A stretch of DNA of 64,000 nt, from the NCBI GenBank assembly GCA_021827705.1, contig JAKAUQ010000012.1:1-64000 (forward strand), in the 5' to 3' direction. Source of the stretch: Actinomycetes bacterium. Its GTDB lineage: Bacteria; Actinomycetota; Acidimicrobiia; Acidimicrobiales; RAAP-2. Of this stretch, positions 9,050 through 17,845 are shown in pieces. Every line of letters starts with the position of its first letter. Position 1 is the first letter of the stretch. Made by a program: the position numbers and the translations under genes. The notes beneath the pieces were generated by a model. That model was not told the origin of the DNA. It made no database searches and saw only the letters and a list, made by a program, of their open reading frames with translations.

Positions 9050-10948
9050 CTACGGGCAGACGGTCACGTCGACGGTGGAGTTGAAGGGCGCCGAGATCCC
9101 CGGGCCGGGGTTCTGGCTGGTGATCTCGCCCGAGGTCCCCGGCGTGAGGCAGTCGGTGGGCAGCGCGTCGCTGATCTGCCCGAGCACCAGCCCCTGGCTC
9201 GACAGGGTGCTCGAGGCCTCCGGAACCGTCTTGCCGATCACGTTGGGCACGACGACCTGGCAGACTCCCGACGACGTCACCAACTCGATCGAGGAGCCCG
9301 CGCTCACCATCTGGCCCGCCGCGGGCACCGTGCGCAGCACCGCGCCGGTGGCCACGGAGTTGGAGCATGCCGAGGCCGTGGTCCCGCTGACGGTCAGTCC
9401 GTACTGGCCGAGTGACGAGGCGGCTTGGACGGCCGTCTGCCCTTGGACGCTGGGCAGCGGGAACGTCGCGCCCGACGCCAGGACCGTCAGGGTCACCGTG
9501 GCGCCCTTGTGCGACGTGGTCCCCCCGACGGGAACCTGCGTCAGCACGGTGTTGGGGGCCCCGGCCGTGGGAGCGCTCTGGACCTGGGTGACCTTCACGG
9601 TGAGCCCGAGCTGCTGGAGGACGCCAAGGGCCACCGAGAGCTGCTTGCCCGTCTCATCGGGCACCGTCACCGCCACGGGCGCCGGACCCTCGCTCACCGT
9701 CAGCGTGATGATGGTGCCCTTCTTGACCATCTTGCCGGCCTTGGGGACTATCGAGATCACCGTGCCGTTGGCCTGGGGGGCGTGAACCATCGTGGTCGTC
9801 CCCACGATCAGGTTGTCCGCGATGAGGGTAGCCGACGCCGTAGTGACGTCCTGGCCCACCACGTTGGGCACACCGAAGGTGGTCGGGGCGGCACTCAGGC
9901 GCAGGTAGGCGAACCCGCCCGCGGCCAGCAGGATCAGGACGATGATGGTGATCACCAGACCGGCCACACCGCTGCGCGCCTCGCGCTGGCGGCGGGGCCG
10001 ACCCGACGGCGTCACGGGCACGGCCTGGGTGCGCTCGGCCGGTGCCACCGTGCTCACCGAGCGCGTGACGTCGGGGCCGAAGTACGCGCCGTCCCGCGCG
10101 GCCGCGTGCACCGGCTGGCCGTCGGTGAAGCGCACCAGGTCGGCACGCAGCTCGTCGGCGCTCTGGTAGCGCTCGGCCGGCGACTTGGCCAGAGCGACCA
10201 TGACGATGGCCTCCAGGTCACTGGGCACGGTAGTCGAGAACTCCGAGGGTGGCGGCACCGGGGAGTGGACGTGCTGGCTCGAGACGGCGACCGGCGTGTC
10301 GCCAACGAAGGGCGGGCGACCCACCAGGAGCTCGTAGAGCACGACGCCGAGGGAGTAGACGTCGCTGCGGCCGTCGACCGCGGCTCCTTCGGCCTGCTCG
10401 GGCGAGAAGTACGTCGCGGTGCCCATCACCGAGCCGGCCTCGGCCAGGTGGTCCTCGCTGGACACGGCCTGGGCGATGCCGAAGTCCGTCACCTTGACCT
10501 GACCGTCGGGCGTGATGAGGACGTTGCCCGGCTTGACGTCCCGGTGGACCACGCCAGCCCGGTGGGCGTAACCCAGGGCGGCGGCGACCTGCGCGGTGAT
10601 CTGGGCGGCGCGCGACGGGGACAGTTGGTGCGTGCGCCGCAGCATCTCGGCCAGCGAGGTTCCCTCGACGAGCTCCATGACGATGAAGTAGGTGTCTGCG
10701 TCTTGACCCCAGTCGAAGACCGGGACGATGTTGGGGTGCGACAGGTTGGCGGCGGCCTGGGCCTCACGGCGGAAGCGCTCCACGAAGGAGGCGTCCACCG
10801 AGAGCTCGGGGTAGAGGATCTTCAGGGCCACGGCCCGGTTGAGCAGGAGGTCCTGGGCGCGATAGACGAGCGCCATCCCGCCCCGGGCGATCAGGTGCGT
10901 CACCTGATAGCGGTTGGAGTACACGCGCTGCTCGGTCACCGCCTCCAT
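9050..10948 (-). CDS. pknB: PASTA-domain Ser/Thr protein kinase PknB
   Basis: The protein has 632 residues. The kinase domain (about 14-275) has the glycine loop ARGGMALVY, K43, E62, the catalytic loop HRDVKPGN (D137) and DFG at 155-157. A basic juxtamembrane region precedes one membrane span at about 330-353. Four PASTA repeats of about 65 residues fill the outside part and end at VTVCP. In actinobacteria this kinase senses muropeptides or lipid II and phosphorylates division and wall proteins, including FHA proteins and CwlM. It is last but one in the fhaA-to-crgA cluster. The cluster has no separate pknA. Confidence 0.95.
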   Translation of the reverse strand: MEAVTEQRVYSNRYQVTHLIARGGMALVYRAQDLLLNRAVALKILYPELSVDASFVERFRREAQAAANLSHPNIVPVFDWGQDADTYFIVMELVEGTSLAEMLRRTHQLSPSRAAQITAQVAAALGYAHRAGVVHRDVKPGNVLITPDGQVKVTDFGIAQAVSSEDHLAEAGSVMGTATYFSPEQAEGAAVDGRSDVYSLGVVLYELLVGRPPFVGDTPVAVSSQHVHSPVPPPSEFSTTVPSDLEAIVMVALAKSPAERYQSADELRADLVRFTDGQPVHAAARDGAYFGPDVTRSVSTVAPAERTQAVPVTPSGRPRRQREARSGVAGLVITIIVLILLAAGGFAYLRLSAAPTTFGVPNVVGQDVTTASATLIADNLIVGTTTMVHAPQANGTVISIVPKAGKMVKKGTIITLTVSEGPAPVAVTVPDETGKQLSVALGVLQQLGLTVKVTQVQSAPTAGAPNTVLTQVPVGGTTSHKGATVTLTVLASGATFPLPSVQGQTAVQAASSLGQYGLTVSGTTASACSNSVATGAVLRTVPAAGQMVSAGSSIELVTSSGVCQVVVPNVIGKTVPEASSTLSSQGLVLGQISDALPTDCLTPGTSGEITSQNPGPGISAPFNSTVDVTVCP

Positions 10949-10989
10949 ATCGGCCCTAGCCTACGCCGTGGCACTGCGGCAGCGACCCG

Positions 10990-12489
10990 TCACGAGGGAC
11001 ACGTCGTCGCGGTTCCGGAGGCGGGTCGGCCACTCTGGAGGGACAGCGCGCCCTCGATAAGGCACTTGACGACCGGTCCGGCGATCGACGCCCCGGTCGC
11101 CGAGGTCACCTGGTAAGGCAGCGTCACCGCCACGGCCACCGTCGGGTCGCTGGCCGGGGCGAACGCAATCATCCAGTCGTCGGTGTTCTGCACGGCGTTG
11201 CCCACCTGGGACGTCCCCGTCTTGGCGCCCACATCGGCCCAGGACGGGAAGATCCCGGCCGCCGTCCCGTACTTGGCGACATCCTGCATCAGCGGGATGA
11301 TCACTGCCGCCTGCGTGGCCGTCAGCGGATGGCGCCATACCCAGTCCTGGTAGCGCTTGACGGTAGACCCGTCGGGCGCGCTGACGTAGGAGAGCAGGTG
11401 CGGCGCCATCATCTGGCCGTGGTTGGCCACGGCCGCCGCGACGAGCGCCATCTGCAAGGCGGTGGCCCGGACGTTCTGCTGGCCGATGGCCGAGTAGGCC
11501 AGACCCGGCACGTTGTAGGTGAACGACGCCGCCGAGGGGAACGAGCTGGCCTGGACGCCGGGAAGGTCCAGGGGCGGGACGCTGTTGAACCCGTAGGACT
11601 CCGCCGTCGAGGTCAGGGCGGCACCACCGAGGTCCAGGCCGAGCCGGGCGTAGCCCTGGTCGCACGACGGGGGCAGCATCTGGGCAATGGTGCCCCCGCA
11701 CGGGATGAAGGCGTAGTTGGACAGCGTCTTGTTCGAGTCGGGCAGATGGATGGTCGCCACCACGGGGAAGCTGACGTTGAGCAGGCTGGGCTTGTGGACC
11801 AGGACCGCCGACGTGGTCACGATCTTGAAGGTCGACCCCGGCGGAAAGGTCTGCTGGGTCGCCACCAGTCCGAGCGGCGGGAACCCGGCCGCGTTGTTGG
11901 TCACGTCCTTCTTCCAGGCGCGCTCGGCGACGACGAAGGACGACGAGGTCAAGGGGCTCGGGTTGTAGGTCGGGTTGGAGTACATGGCCAAGACGGCGCC
12001 GGTGCGCGGGTCGAGCACGACCGCGGCCCCGTTGCGGCCCGCCAGCGCCCGCGCGGCCACCCGCTGCAGCTGGGGCTCCAGCGTGATCGTCACCGAGTCG
12101 GCCGCCTTGGTCGGGGCCAGCACCTGGGCCAGGCTCTGGGCGGGCTGGGCGTGGGCGATCAGGTACTGGTCGTACTCGGCCTCCAGGGCCCACGTGCCGT
12201 AGGACGGCGAGGCGAAGCCGACCAGCCCGGAGGTGAGGGCACCGTCGGGGTAGACCCGGCGCCACCGGTAGTAGCCCGTCGTCGCGGGAACCGACTCGGC
12301 CAGGATCGAGCCGTCGGCGGCCACGATCTCGCCGCGCGGGTACTGCAGACCGGCCTCGGTGTTGCGCGGGTTCAGCGACGAGGCGTCGAGCCCCGGGGCC
12401 CGCACGTACTGGACGTTGACCGCCTGGGCGGCCAGGATGGCGAACAGGACCAGCAGGCCGATGGCTAGGACCTGGAGTCGGCGGGCCAC
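10990..12489 (-). CDS. pbpA: Penicillin-binding protein PbpA (class B transpeptidase)
   Basis: The protein has 499 residues: an N-terminal membrane anchor (5-25), a dimerisation/linker region with the R-G motif YPRGEI, and a transpeptidase domain. The catalytic tetrad is S219-TF-K222 and the third motif is K423-T-G. The second motif, normally SxN, reads S275-C-D277, so its Asn is replaced by Asp. PbpA cross-links peptidoglycan at the septum and is usually paired with a SEDS polymerase (RodA or FtsW). Here the upstream neighbour is pstP, three bases away, with no rodA between them. A 41-base gap separates it from pknB. Confidence 0.92.
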   Translation of the reverse strand: MARRLQVLAIGLLVLFAILAAQAVNVQYVRAPGLDASSLNPRNTEAGLQYPRGEIVAADGSILAESVPATTGYYRWRRVYPDGALTSGLVGFASPSYGTWALEAEYDQYLIAHAQPAQSLAQVLAPTKAADSVTITLEPQLQRVAARALAGRNGAAVVLDPRTGAVLAMYSNPTYNPSPLTSSSFVVAERAWKKDVTNNAAGFPPLGLVATQQTFPPGSTFKIVTTSAVLVHKPSLLNVSFPVVATIHLPDSNKTLSNYAFIPCGGTIAQMLPPSCDQGYARLGLDLGGAALTSTAESYGFNSVPPLDLPGVQASSFPSAASFTYNVPGLAYSAIGQQNVRATALQMALVAAAVANHGQMMAPHLLSYVSAPDGSTVKRYQDWVWRHPLTATQAAVIIPLMQDVAKYGTAAGIFPSWADVGAKTGTSQVGNAVQNTDDWMIAFAPASDPTVAVAVTLPYQVTSATGASIAGPVVKCLIEGALSLQSGRPASGTATTCPS

Positions 12490-12492
12490 GGC

Positions 12493-13725
12493 TCAGCCCC
12501 CCGCTCCGCGCCGTGCGGTCGTCGTCGTCGTGGGCGCCACCGTAGTCGTGGTGGGGGTGGTCGTGGTGGTCGTGGTCGTGCTGGATGCGGCGAGGGACTG
12601 GCGGGACAGGTGCCAGGCGCGGTTCAGGTAGGTCGCGTAGTTCAGCGCGGCCTCGAGCGAGGGCTCCGGGATCGTGGTGGCCAGGGCGCGCCGGTCAACG
12701 GGCCGCAGGTGCGCGACCGGATACGTCGTCGACAGGATCCGTCGCGGAGGGAACCACAGGACCCCGGAGGGCTGGCCGTGGTACACGGTGATGAAGCCCT
12801 GGTCGCCCGCCAGGTAGTAGCTCGAGTACGCGTACCACCGCAGAACGCCGAGGGCTCCCGCGATCACGGCCGCGAAGAGCACGACCGCGGCCACGACGCG
12901 CCAGGTGATGCGCCGTGGCCGGCGACGCGCGCGGGCGTGGGGTCCCGGCGTCGCCACCGGGGCCGTCGCGACCGTGCGGTGTACGGGCTGGGCGGCCTCC
13001 TCGACCTCGTCGAACTCCAGGAGGACGACCGAGATGTTGTCGTGCCCCCCGGCCTCCCGGGCCGCGCTGACCAGTGACTCCGCCGCATCCTCCAAGGGCA
13101 TGGGGGGGCTGGCCAGGCTGGCCAGGCGATTCGCGTCGAGCTCGTTGGTCAGCCCGTCACTGCACAGCAGCACCCGGTCACCGGGTTGGACCGCGACCGA
13201 GTCCACGTCGACTTCGACGACGGGTCCCACCCCCAAGACGCGAGTCAGCTGGTGGCGGCGCGGGTGCACGGCCGCCTCTTCGGCCGTCAGCCGACCCATG
13301 CGAACCCACTCCTCGACCACGCTGTGGTCGCGACTGAGCAGGCGCAACGCGCCGTCTCGGAGTTGGTAGGCCCGGGAGTCCCCGACGTTGCAGATAGTGG
13401 GGACCACGCGGCCCGAGTCCTCCGCGGTCAGCGCCAGGATGATCGCCGTGGTCCCCATCCCGGCATGGTCGGGATCAGCGGAGCCGTCAGCGTGCACGGC
13501 CGCGTTGGCCGCCTGCACGGCGCGCACCAGTCCGTCGATCGTCTCGTCCTCGTGGAACGCGGGTACCAGCGTCGCCACGGCCAGTGCCGAGGCGATCTCA
13601 CCGGCCGCGTGCCCCCCCATGCCGTCGGCCACCACCGCGATGGTCGCGTCGGCGTGCAGGGCGTCCTCGTTGGTGGCGCGCACCAGACCCTGATCGGTGC
13701 CAACGGCGTAGCGCCAGCGCGTCAC
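12493..13725 (-). CDS. pstP: PP2C-family Ser/Thr phosphatase PstP
   Basis: The protein has 410 residues. The catalytic PP2C domain (about 1-240) has the metal-binding motifs DGMGGHAAGE, NVGDSRAY, CSDGLTNEL and GGHDNISVVL. A basic stretch leads into one membrane span (about residues 277-297). The external part ends in a long Thr tract with interspersed Pro and Val and a short basic tail. PstP dephosphorylates PknB and its targets. It overlaps the fhaB stop by four bases, which suggests translational coupling. The Thr-rich tail is low in complexity and its coding DNA is repetitive. Confidence 0.92.
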   Translation of the reverse strand: MTRWRYAVGTDQGLVRATNEDALHADATIAVVADGMGGHAAGEIASALAVATLVPAFHEDETIDGLVRAVQAANAAVHADGSADPDHAGMGTTAIILALTAEDSGRVVPTICNVGDSRAYQLRDGALRLLSRDHSVVEEWVRMGRLTAEEAAVHPRRHQLTRVLGVGPVVEVDVDSVAVQPGDRVLLCSDGLTNELDANRLASLASPPMPLEDAAESLVSAAREAGGHDNISVVLLEFDEVEEAAQPVHRTVATAPVATPGPHARARRRPRRITWRVVAAVVLFAAVIAGALGVLRWYAYSSYYLAGDQGFITVYHGQPSGVLWFPPRRILSTTYPVAHLRPVDRRALATTIPEPSLEAALNYATYLNRAWHLSRQSLAASSTTTTTTTTPTTTTVAPTTTTTARRGAGG

Positions 13726-14165
13726 CGCACCACCTGGAGCAGCACGCTGCCGAGGCGGACGCGATCTCCACGCGACAGGTCCACGCGACCGTGAACTGGG
13801 CGATCGTTCACGAAGGTGCCGTTGGTGGAGTTGAGGTCCTCGATGGACAGCGTGCCCTCGGCGCTCGCGAAGCGTGCGTGACGCGTCGACAGGTACGAGT
13901 CGCCGATGGCGATGTCGCAGTCGGAGCCTCGCCCCACGACGATGGCGCCTTCCACGTCCAGGCGCTCGCCGGCACGGTCGCGGGGCTCAACGAACTCCAG
14001 GGCGAGCGGCCCGCGCCGGCGACGACGCTCGCCGCGGCCCTCGACCGGTCGGGACTGCACCGCCGCCACCCGCAGCACGCGCAGGAAGAACAGCAGGACG
14101 ATGATCATGACCAGCAACTGGAGCGGTCGGATCACCGCCGCGTAGCTGGTGGACGCGAGCGTCAA
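13722..14165 (-). CDS. fhaB: FHA-domain membrane protein FhaB (FipA-like)
   Basis: The protein has 147 residues. An N-terminal membrane segment (about 12-32) is followed by a basic linker and a C-terminal FHA domain with the phosphothreonine-binding motifs GRG, STRHAR and LNSTNGTFVN. In mycobacteria FhaB/FipA binds phosphorylated partners and links PknB signalling to the division machinery. It overlaps both neighbours by four bases, fhaA upstream and pstP downstream, so the three are almost certainly one transcript and translationally coupled. Confidence 0.9.
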   Translation of the reverse strand: MTLASTSYAAVIRPLQLLVMIIVLLFFLRVLRVAAVQSRPVEGRGERRRRRGPLALEFVEPRDRAGERLDVEGAIVVGRGSDCDIAIGDSYLSTRHARFASAEGTLSIEDLNSTNGTFVNDRPVHGRVDLSRGDRVRLGSVLLQVVR

Positions 14166-14809
14166 ACGAGCTCGATCCGCAGATGGACCGGTCCGATGGT
14201 CACGTCGTCGCGCGGGGACAGCGATACCGCGCTCACGCGGTGCCCGTTGACGAACGTGCCATTGGTGGAGTGCAGATCGCGCACCGCGACGCCATCGGGT
14301 GTGCGCCAGAACTCGGCGTGCTGACGGGAGACGTTCGCGTCATTGATGACCACCGGGACCGCCGGACTGCGGCCCACGATCAGCGGTTTCTCGGCAATGA
14401 CGAAGGAGCGACCGTCGTCGAGCAGCAGGCGCGGCTCGTGTTCGCCACCCACGAACGCCGTCTCGACGGCCACATCCCCGACGCGCACGTCGTCGTCGAC
14501 GAAGACGTGGACCGCCACCGGACCTACGAAGTTGTAGCCCTCGGCCAGGGCGTGCTGGCGCACCGTCTCTTCCAGCTCGCGCACCAGCGCCGTCTGAAAG
14601 CCATCGAAGCGGGCCGCGTCGCGGGGTCCGAGCCAGACCTTGATGTCGTTGGGCGAGAGGGGACCCTCAGCCGAGAGCTGTCGGGTCAGGTCGATCTCGC
14701 GCACGATGCGGGTCGCGATCTCGACGGGCTGGAGACCACTCGCGAAGGAACGGGAGAACGTCCGTTCGAAGAGCCGCTCCAGGCGGTTCTCCACAGCCCG
14801 CAGAACCAT
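14162..14809 (-). CDS. fhaA: FhaA: DUF3662 plus FHA domain
   Basis: The protein has 215 residues. The N-terminal domain (about 1-120) is DUF3662 (FhaA N-terminal domain), starting with the conserved VENRLERLFERTF and the motif LSPNDIKVWL. The C-terminal FHA domain has VGRSP, SRQHAEF and LHSTNGTFVNG. The linker between the domains is much shorter than in mycobacterial FhaA. In mycobacteria FhaA binds the phosphorylated pseudokinase domain of MurJ and restrains wall synthesis; the MurJ at 60203 needs checking for such a domain and shows none in its 526 residues. This is the first gene of the cluster. Confidence 0.9.
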   Translation of the reverse strand: MVLRAVENRLERLFERTFSRSFASGLQPVEIATRIVREIDLTRQLSAEGPLSPNDIKVWLGPRDAARFDGFQTALVRELEETVRQHALAEGYNFVGPVAVHVFVDDDVRVGDVAVETAFVGGEHEPRLLLDDGRSFVIAEKPLIVGRSPAVPVVINDANVSRQHAEFWRTPDGVAVRDLHSTNGTFVNGHRVSAVSLSPRDDVTIGPVHLRIELV

Positions 14810-14825
14810 AGGTCCTCATGGTACC

Positions 14826-14838
14826 GGGGATTATCCCC
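14826..14838 (-). promoter_or_regulatory. Possible fhaA promoter -10 inside a palindrome
   Basis: The palindrome GGGGATTATCCCC (14826-14838) lies 17 bases upstream of the fhaA ATG. Read on the minus strand it contains GATAAT (14835-14830), a good -10 hexamer. I see no clear -35. The mRNA leader would be short. The site also lies about 55 bases before the divergent tRNA gene. Confidence 0.3.
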
Positions 14839-14892
14839 CGTCAGTTGGCGTCGCCGGCGTTCCCGGAGTTCGACTAGGGTTGACGGGTCCAC

Positions 14893-14979
14893 GGGCGAGT
14901 GGCGAAATTGGCAGACGCGCAGGCTTCAGGTGCCTGTGTTCGAAAGGACGTGCGGGTTCAAGTCCCGCCTCGCCCACCA
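14893..14979 (+). tRNA. tRNA-Leu (anticodon CAG)
   Basis: The 87-nt sequence folds as a class II tRNA. The acceptor stem is GGGCGAG (14893-14899) with CTCGCCC (14969-14975), then discriminator A and an encoded CCA. The anticodon arm CAGGC-TTCAGGT-GCCTG gives anticodon CAG, which reads CUG, the most used Leu codon in such a GC-rich genome. A long variable arm (around TTCGAAAGGA) and the T arm GCGGG-TTCAAGT-CCCGC complete it. It is divergent from the fhaA cluster. Confidence 0.95.
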
Positions 14980-15505
14980 CGAGACGGACTTTCGTCTCCA
15001 CCAGGTCGGCAGGTCTCGCGCCACCACCCCCGTGGTGAGATCGAGAACGCCTGCGAGTCACCTCTCGGGAAACGAGTCGGGAACCCGACGGTACCTACGT
15101 CGACGCCGGGCACCGTCACGGCCCTCACCAACCCACCAGAGCCCCCGCGGCCACGACCCGCACTGCTCGCGCGTCGAGCGCGTATCCGGGCGCGATGGCC
15201 CCCGGAAACCGAGTCCGAACGTGCCACCACGGCCACGATCCCCGGACTCACGACCCAGCACGAGCTCGACGCCCGGCTCCGGCGCATCGGACGCGCCTCG
15301 CCCCGGCCATCGGCACCGCCGACGCCGACGGACCCATCCCGCTCAGTCGCAGTGGACCGCTCGCGGACACCCTGGCGTGGCGATCCGGGTACCTGGCCGG
15401 GCGCCGTGGCGGGCCGTGGCCCATCCTCACGCGACCCGCGGCGCTGGTCGGCACGACCCGGCGGCGCAACTCGCCCGCGTCGCCGTGCTCGCGGGGCGCA
15501 AGGGT
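14980..15505. other. No intact gene; possible decayed coding remnant
   Basis: Immediately after the tRNA there is a weak hairpin (GAGACG 14981-14986 with CGTCTC 14993-14998) with no T-run. The rest has no convincing gene. On the plus strand, pieces that look protein-like appear in different frames (for example TTQHELDARLRRIG, then PLADTLAWRSGYLAGRR, then AAQLARVAVLAGRKGL ending near 15510). This suggests a frameshifted remnant of unknown family. Confidence 0.3.
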
Positions 15506-15872
15506 CTAGGAGCCGGGGGTCGGCAGTGAGGCGAGGACGGCTCCGAGCGCAGCGGCGGCGAGTGAGAGTGCCAGCGTGATCCGGGCCCACGACGACCATC
15601 TTGACGACGAAGGTCACCCTCAGGGATCCCGTCGCCAGCACGTGGTCGTGGATCGCCAACGCGACACCCGTCACGACCAGCAGGGGCCACGCCACCCGGT
15701 GAGAACCCCGGGTGAACTACTGACCCACAGGCCGCAAGGCCGCGACGAAGGATGGGGGATCGAGTGCCTCACGAAGCCTCGGGGTGATCGAGCGGAGCCG
15801 CAACTGTCCGCCGACCCACCACGCCACGGCGAGGACGTGGCCTACCAGGACGAGCGACCAGACGTACGCCAC
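15506..15872 (-). pseudogene. Broken small 4-TM membrane protein (CopD-like)
   Basis: From GTG 15872, preceded by a purine-rich AGAGGGGG, the frame reads VAYVWSLVLVGHVLAVAWWVGG and continues to ALRPVGQ, then meets TAG. The same frame resumes with HRVAWPLLVVTGVALAIHDH and TFVVKMVV. One frameshift then leads to WARITLALSLAAAALGAVLA and TAG at 15506. Restoring both lesions gives about 122 residues with four membrane helices, a layout like small CopD/YebZ-type or DUF2269-like membrane proteins. One stop and one frameshift indicate a recent pseudogene. The family call is tentative; the disruption is seen directly. Confidence 0.6.
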
Positions 15873-15932
15873 GAGACCCCCTCTTTGGGTGTGAGGACAT
15901 TTCGCCGGAGGGAACCGCGGCGTCTCGACGAT

Positions 15933-16757
15933 CTAGGCGTCCCGTCGTACGAGGAGATATCCCCCCACCCCGAGGGCGGCCAGGGCGTAGAGACCGAGGA
16001 CTCCGGCACCGGCCCAGGGACTGAGCGACGAGCCCTGTCCGGCCGTCACCACCGAAGTCATGACGTCACTGATGTGGAAGGGCATGAACTTGAGAATGGG
16101 CTGGCTGAAGGACGAGGGCAGCGTCTGCAGGATGATCGGCACCACCAGCAGGACTCCGACGTAGGTCGTAATCGCCCCGGCGGAGTGGCGCACGATCGCC
16201 GCGAGGCCCAGGGCGAACAGCCCGAGGAGGGCGATCACGACTCCGCCGCCCAACACGGCTCGCGTCACGCCCGGCTGACTGAGCAGCGCGTGCGGCGCCG
16301 GAGAGCGCAAGAGGCCCTGGCCGAGCAGGAAGGCGCTAAAGGAGAGGGCCTCGCCGACCACCAGCGACAGAGTGCCCACGATCACCGCCTTGGCGGCGAG
16401 GACCCGCGCGCGCCGGGGAGTCGCGGCCAGTGTCGAGCGGATCGTTCCCGTGCCGTACTCCGCACTCATCACGAGCACCCCGAGGACGCCGATGATGAGT
16501 TGGCTGAAGAGCAGACCCTTGAGGGTGATGCCGGTCGGATCGAACGTGGCCCGCTGGGCCACGTTGAACGTGTGCCAGTTGTGGGAGACGGTGGCTCCGG
16601 CAATGGCGGCCACGCCGAGGGTCACCACGGCCATGGCGAACAGCGTCCACCACGTCGAGCGCACGGTGCGCAGTTTGGTCCACTCGGATCGCCACAGGCG
16701 CGAGCGGCCCGCGGCGGCGCTCGAGGTGTGCACAGGGGGCAGCGCAACGGTGGTCAT
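15933..16757 (-). CDS. ABC-2 type transporter permease
   Basis: The protein has 274 residues and six predicted membrane segments. After a soluble N-terminus it begins with LWRSEWTKLRTVRSTWW, the conserved start of the ABC-2 permeases that accompany small ATPases in Gram-positives. MSAEYGTGTIRSTLAATPRR is the typical cytoplasmic loop motif. It is seven bases downstream of its ATPase gene on the same strand. The substrate is unknown; similar systems export antimicrobial peptides or lipids and respond to membrane stress. Confidence 0.85.
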   Translation of the reverse strand: MTTVALPPVHTSSAAAGRSRLWRSEWTKLRTVRSTWWTLFAMAVVTLGVAAIAGATVSHNWHTFNVAQRATFDPTGITLKGLLFSQLIIGVLGVLVMSAEYGTGTIRSTLAATPRRARVLAAKAVIVGTLSLVVGEALSFSAFLLGQGLLRSPAPHALLSQPGVTRAVLGGGVVIALLGLFALGLAAIVRHSAGAITTYVGVLLVVPIILQTLPSSFSQPILKFMPFHISDVMTSVVTAGQGSSLSPWAGAGVLGLYALAALGVGGYLLVRRDA

Positions 16758-16764
16758 GCACTCT

Positions 16765-17697
16765 CTACTTTCCGGTTGCGACCACGACGTCCGTCGCGTG
16801 GCCGTGGTACTCGACGCTGTCGTGCGTCAGGGACATGAACGCCTCCTCCAGCGAGGCCGCCTGGGGGGAGAGCTCGTGCAGCACCAGGCGCCGCTCACCC
16901 GCAATCTCGCCAATCTCGACGATGTCGAGACCGCTGACCGCGAGGGCGTCGTCACCGTCGGGCTCGATGCTCGCGCCGTTGGACTCCAGAGCGCGCGCGA
17001 TCTCGTCGAGCCGAGGACCACGAACTCGTACGTAGCTGCCGGTCGTGTCGGCGATGAAGTCGTCGACGGATCCTTCGGAGATGAGCGCGCCGCGTCCGAT
17101 GACCACCAGTCGGTCAGCCGTGAGGGCCATCTCGCTCATCAGGTGACTCGAGACGAACACGCTGCGCCCCTCGGCCGCCAGACCCTTGAGGAGGTTGCGG
17201 ACCCAGAGGATGCCCTCGGGGTCGAGCCCGTTGACCGGCTCGTCGAAGAGCAGGACTCCGGGATCGCCGAGCAGGGCCGACGCGATGCCCAGCCTCTGTC
17301 CCATCCCCAGGGAGAACTTGCCGACGCGGCGTCGGGCGACCTCGGCGAGGCCCACCATGTCGAGCACCTCGTCGATGCGGCGACGGGCGATGCCGTTGGT
17401 CTCCGCGAGGTACTGGAGATGGTGGTACGCGCTGCGACCGGGGTGGATGGCCTTGGCCTCCAGCAGCGCCCCCACCTCACGCAGAGGATGAGCCAGATCG
17501 TGGTATGAGCGACCGTTGATCGTGATCGAGCCGTGATCGGGTCGATCCAGTCCCATGATCATGCGCATGGTCGTCGACTTGCCCGAGCCGTTGGGTCCGA
17601 GGAAGCCCGTCACGACGCCGGCCGGCACCTCAAACGAGAGTTCGCGCACCGCGACCGTGTCGCGATATCGCTTGGTCAGTTCGGTGACCTTGATCAC
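16765..17697 (-). CDS. ABC transporter ATP-binding protein
   Basis: The protein has 310 residues. The nucleotide-binding domain has Walker A GPNGSGKST, Q-loop, signature FSLGMGQRLGIA (LSLGM variant, usual in this class), Walker B LLFDEPVNGLDPEG and the switch His in SSHLMSE. A C-terminal domain of about 90 residues follows, as in the BcrA/CcmA-type ATPases of drug or bacteriocin exporters. It pairs with the downstream permease and is divergent from the two-component genes at 17880, a common arrangement for stress-inducible exporters. Confidence 0.88.
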   Translation of the reverse strand: MIKVTELTKRYRDTVAVRELSFEVPAGVVTGFLGPNGSGKSTTMRMIMGLDRPDHGSITINGRSYHDLAHPLREVGALLEAKAIHPGRSAYHHLQYLAETNGIARRRIDEVLDMVGLAEVARRRVGKFSLGMGQRLGIASALLGDPGVLLFDEPVNGLDPEGILWVRNLLKGLAAEGRSVFVSSHLMSEMALTADRLVVIGRGALISEGSVDDFIADTTGSYVRVRGPRLDEIARALESNGASIEPDGDDALAVSGLDIVEIGEIAGERRLVLHELSPQAASLEEAFMSLTHDSVEYHGHATDVVVATGK

Positions 17698-17829
17698 GAG
17701 TCTCCTCTGTTCACGTGAGCCTCCAGTGTCGCGGGAGAGGGCGCCCTTCGGCTCCGTCGCTCGGCTACTTTCTCGCGTCGCGCGATGGAGGGTGTGGCGC
17801 CCGAGCGTCCTCCTCGCGCCCGAGCACCC

Positions 17830-17845
17830 TCATCCTCGAGGATGA
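17830..17845. promoter_or_regulatory. 16-bp perfect palindrome, likely operator
   Basis: TCATCCTCGAGGATGA is a perfect 16-bp inverted repeat in the 182-base spacer between the divergent ABC transporter and histidine kinase genes. It lies 35 bases before the kinase start. NarL-type response regulators bind such dyads as dimers, so autoregulation by the response regulator at 19040 and control of the transporter are plausible inferences. Confidence 0.5.

Noticed and set aside
9425-11116. 563-residue plus-strand open frame opposite pknB
   Set aside because: It is antisense to a clear kinase gene; the translation is His/Gly/Arg/Asp-rich, typical of GC-rich shadow frames, with no motif.
14981-14998. 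Hairpin after tRNA-Leu as a terminator
   Set aside because: The 6-bp stem has no T-run, which is too weak to call.
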